From positions 1 to 5,156 of the forward strand of contig WREG01000156.1 of NCBI GenBank assembly GCA_009779455.1: 5,156 nucleotides of DNA. Reading direction: 5' to 3'. Source of the stretch: Oscillospiraceae bacterium. Lineage in GTDB: Bacteria > Bacillota > Clostridia > Oscillospirales > Acutalibacteraceae. Shown in pieces: positions 5,066-5,156 of the stretch. Positions within the stretch are counted from its first letter, which is position 1; each line of letters starts with the position of its first letter. Below the pieces are notes generated by a model that worked only from the letters and a program-made list of their open reading frames with translations, was not told the origin of the DNA and did no database searches. Both the position numbers and the translations under genes were made by a program.

Positions 5066-5089
5066 TTCATAATGCAAAATTCATAATTA
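5061..5089. repeat. AT-rich repeat covering the phosphoesterase stop codon
   Basis: The stretch contains CATAATTCATAATGCA and, a few bases on, ATTCATAATTA: ATTCATAA-type units as in the repeat at 569-594, in the same orientation relative to the gene it ends. The TAA stop (5063-5065) lies inside. CATAATGCA (5068-5076) and TCATAATTA (5081-5089) are exact inverted partners of 5138-5146 and 5118-5126. Confidence 0.65.
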
Positions 5090-5118
5090 CCAATAAAATT
5101 TAAAACTTTCCGTCAAAT

Positions 5119-5144
5119 AATTATGACTTATGAATCATGCATTA
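5119..5144. repeat. AT-rich dispersed repeat, copy 2
   Basis: Matches 569-594 at 25 of 26 positions in the same orientation in the window. Together with 5061-5089 it forms an imperfect inverted pair around a 28-bp spacer, a MITE-like arrangement of about 90 bp that runs up to the window edge. Apart from this, 5066-5156 holds no gene and no T-tract terminator that I can see. Confidence 0.75.
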
Positions 5145-5156
5145 TGCATTTCCTTA

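Overview
The window looks like chromosome from a Gram-positive anaerobe of the Clostridia, probably an Oscillospiraceae/Ruminococcaceae-like lineage. The evidence is the rimP-nusA gene pair, a short TSCPD protein typical of Firmicutes, strong AAGGA-type ribosome binding sites, sigma-A-like promoters with extended -10 boxes, AT-rich intergenic DNA between moderately GC-rich genes, and frequent ATA and AGG codons. This placement is inferred from style, not from a database match.

Layout. The left fifth is on the minus strand: rimP (585-1076), then the first 179 codons of nusA (538 down to the window edge). This is the start of the conserved translation/transcription operon that normally continues with ylxR, infB and rbfA. 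It is read from a promoter at about 1169-1197. Between that promoter and rimP lies a perfect 13-pair RNA hairpin followed by five U's, so the operon probably has a leader attenuator. A divergent promoter region (1222-1264) drives a small TSCPD protein (1309-1557). Then come a nucleosidase of the MTA/SAH type with a GTG start (1687-2361), a secreted acidic three-repeat protein with its own near-consensus promoter (2466-3617), and a cytoplasmic calcineurin-like metallophosphoesterase with an unrecognised C-terminal domain (3707-5065). No RNA gene, CRISPR array, transposase or phage gene is visible.

The least ordinary content lies between genes. There are two kinds of short repeat. The first is GC-rich and palindromic: two opposed 31-bp units at 1549-1635 and a look-alike at 3637-3661. 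The second is AT-rich: 569-594, 5061-5089 and 5119-5144. Three of the four complete stop codons outside the secreted gene (rimP, TSCPD, phosphoesterase) lie inside such repeats, so these elements sit exactly at the 3' ends of genes here.

How the genes work together. RimP (30S maturation) and NusA (pausing, termination, antitermination) form one expression unit, and a terminator in their leader suggests feedback by NusA. The four plus-strand genes do not form an obvious pathway. The secreted protein and the phosphoesterase are adjacent and may share a transcript, but nothing seen here shows a functional link. The best candidates for undescribed biology are the secreted three-repeat protein, the phosphoesterase with an altered metal motif, and the repeats at gene ends.
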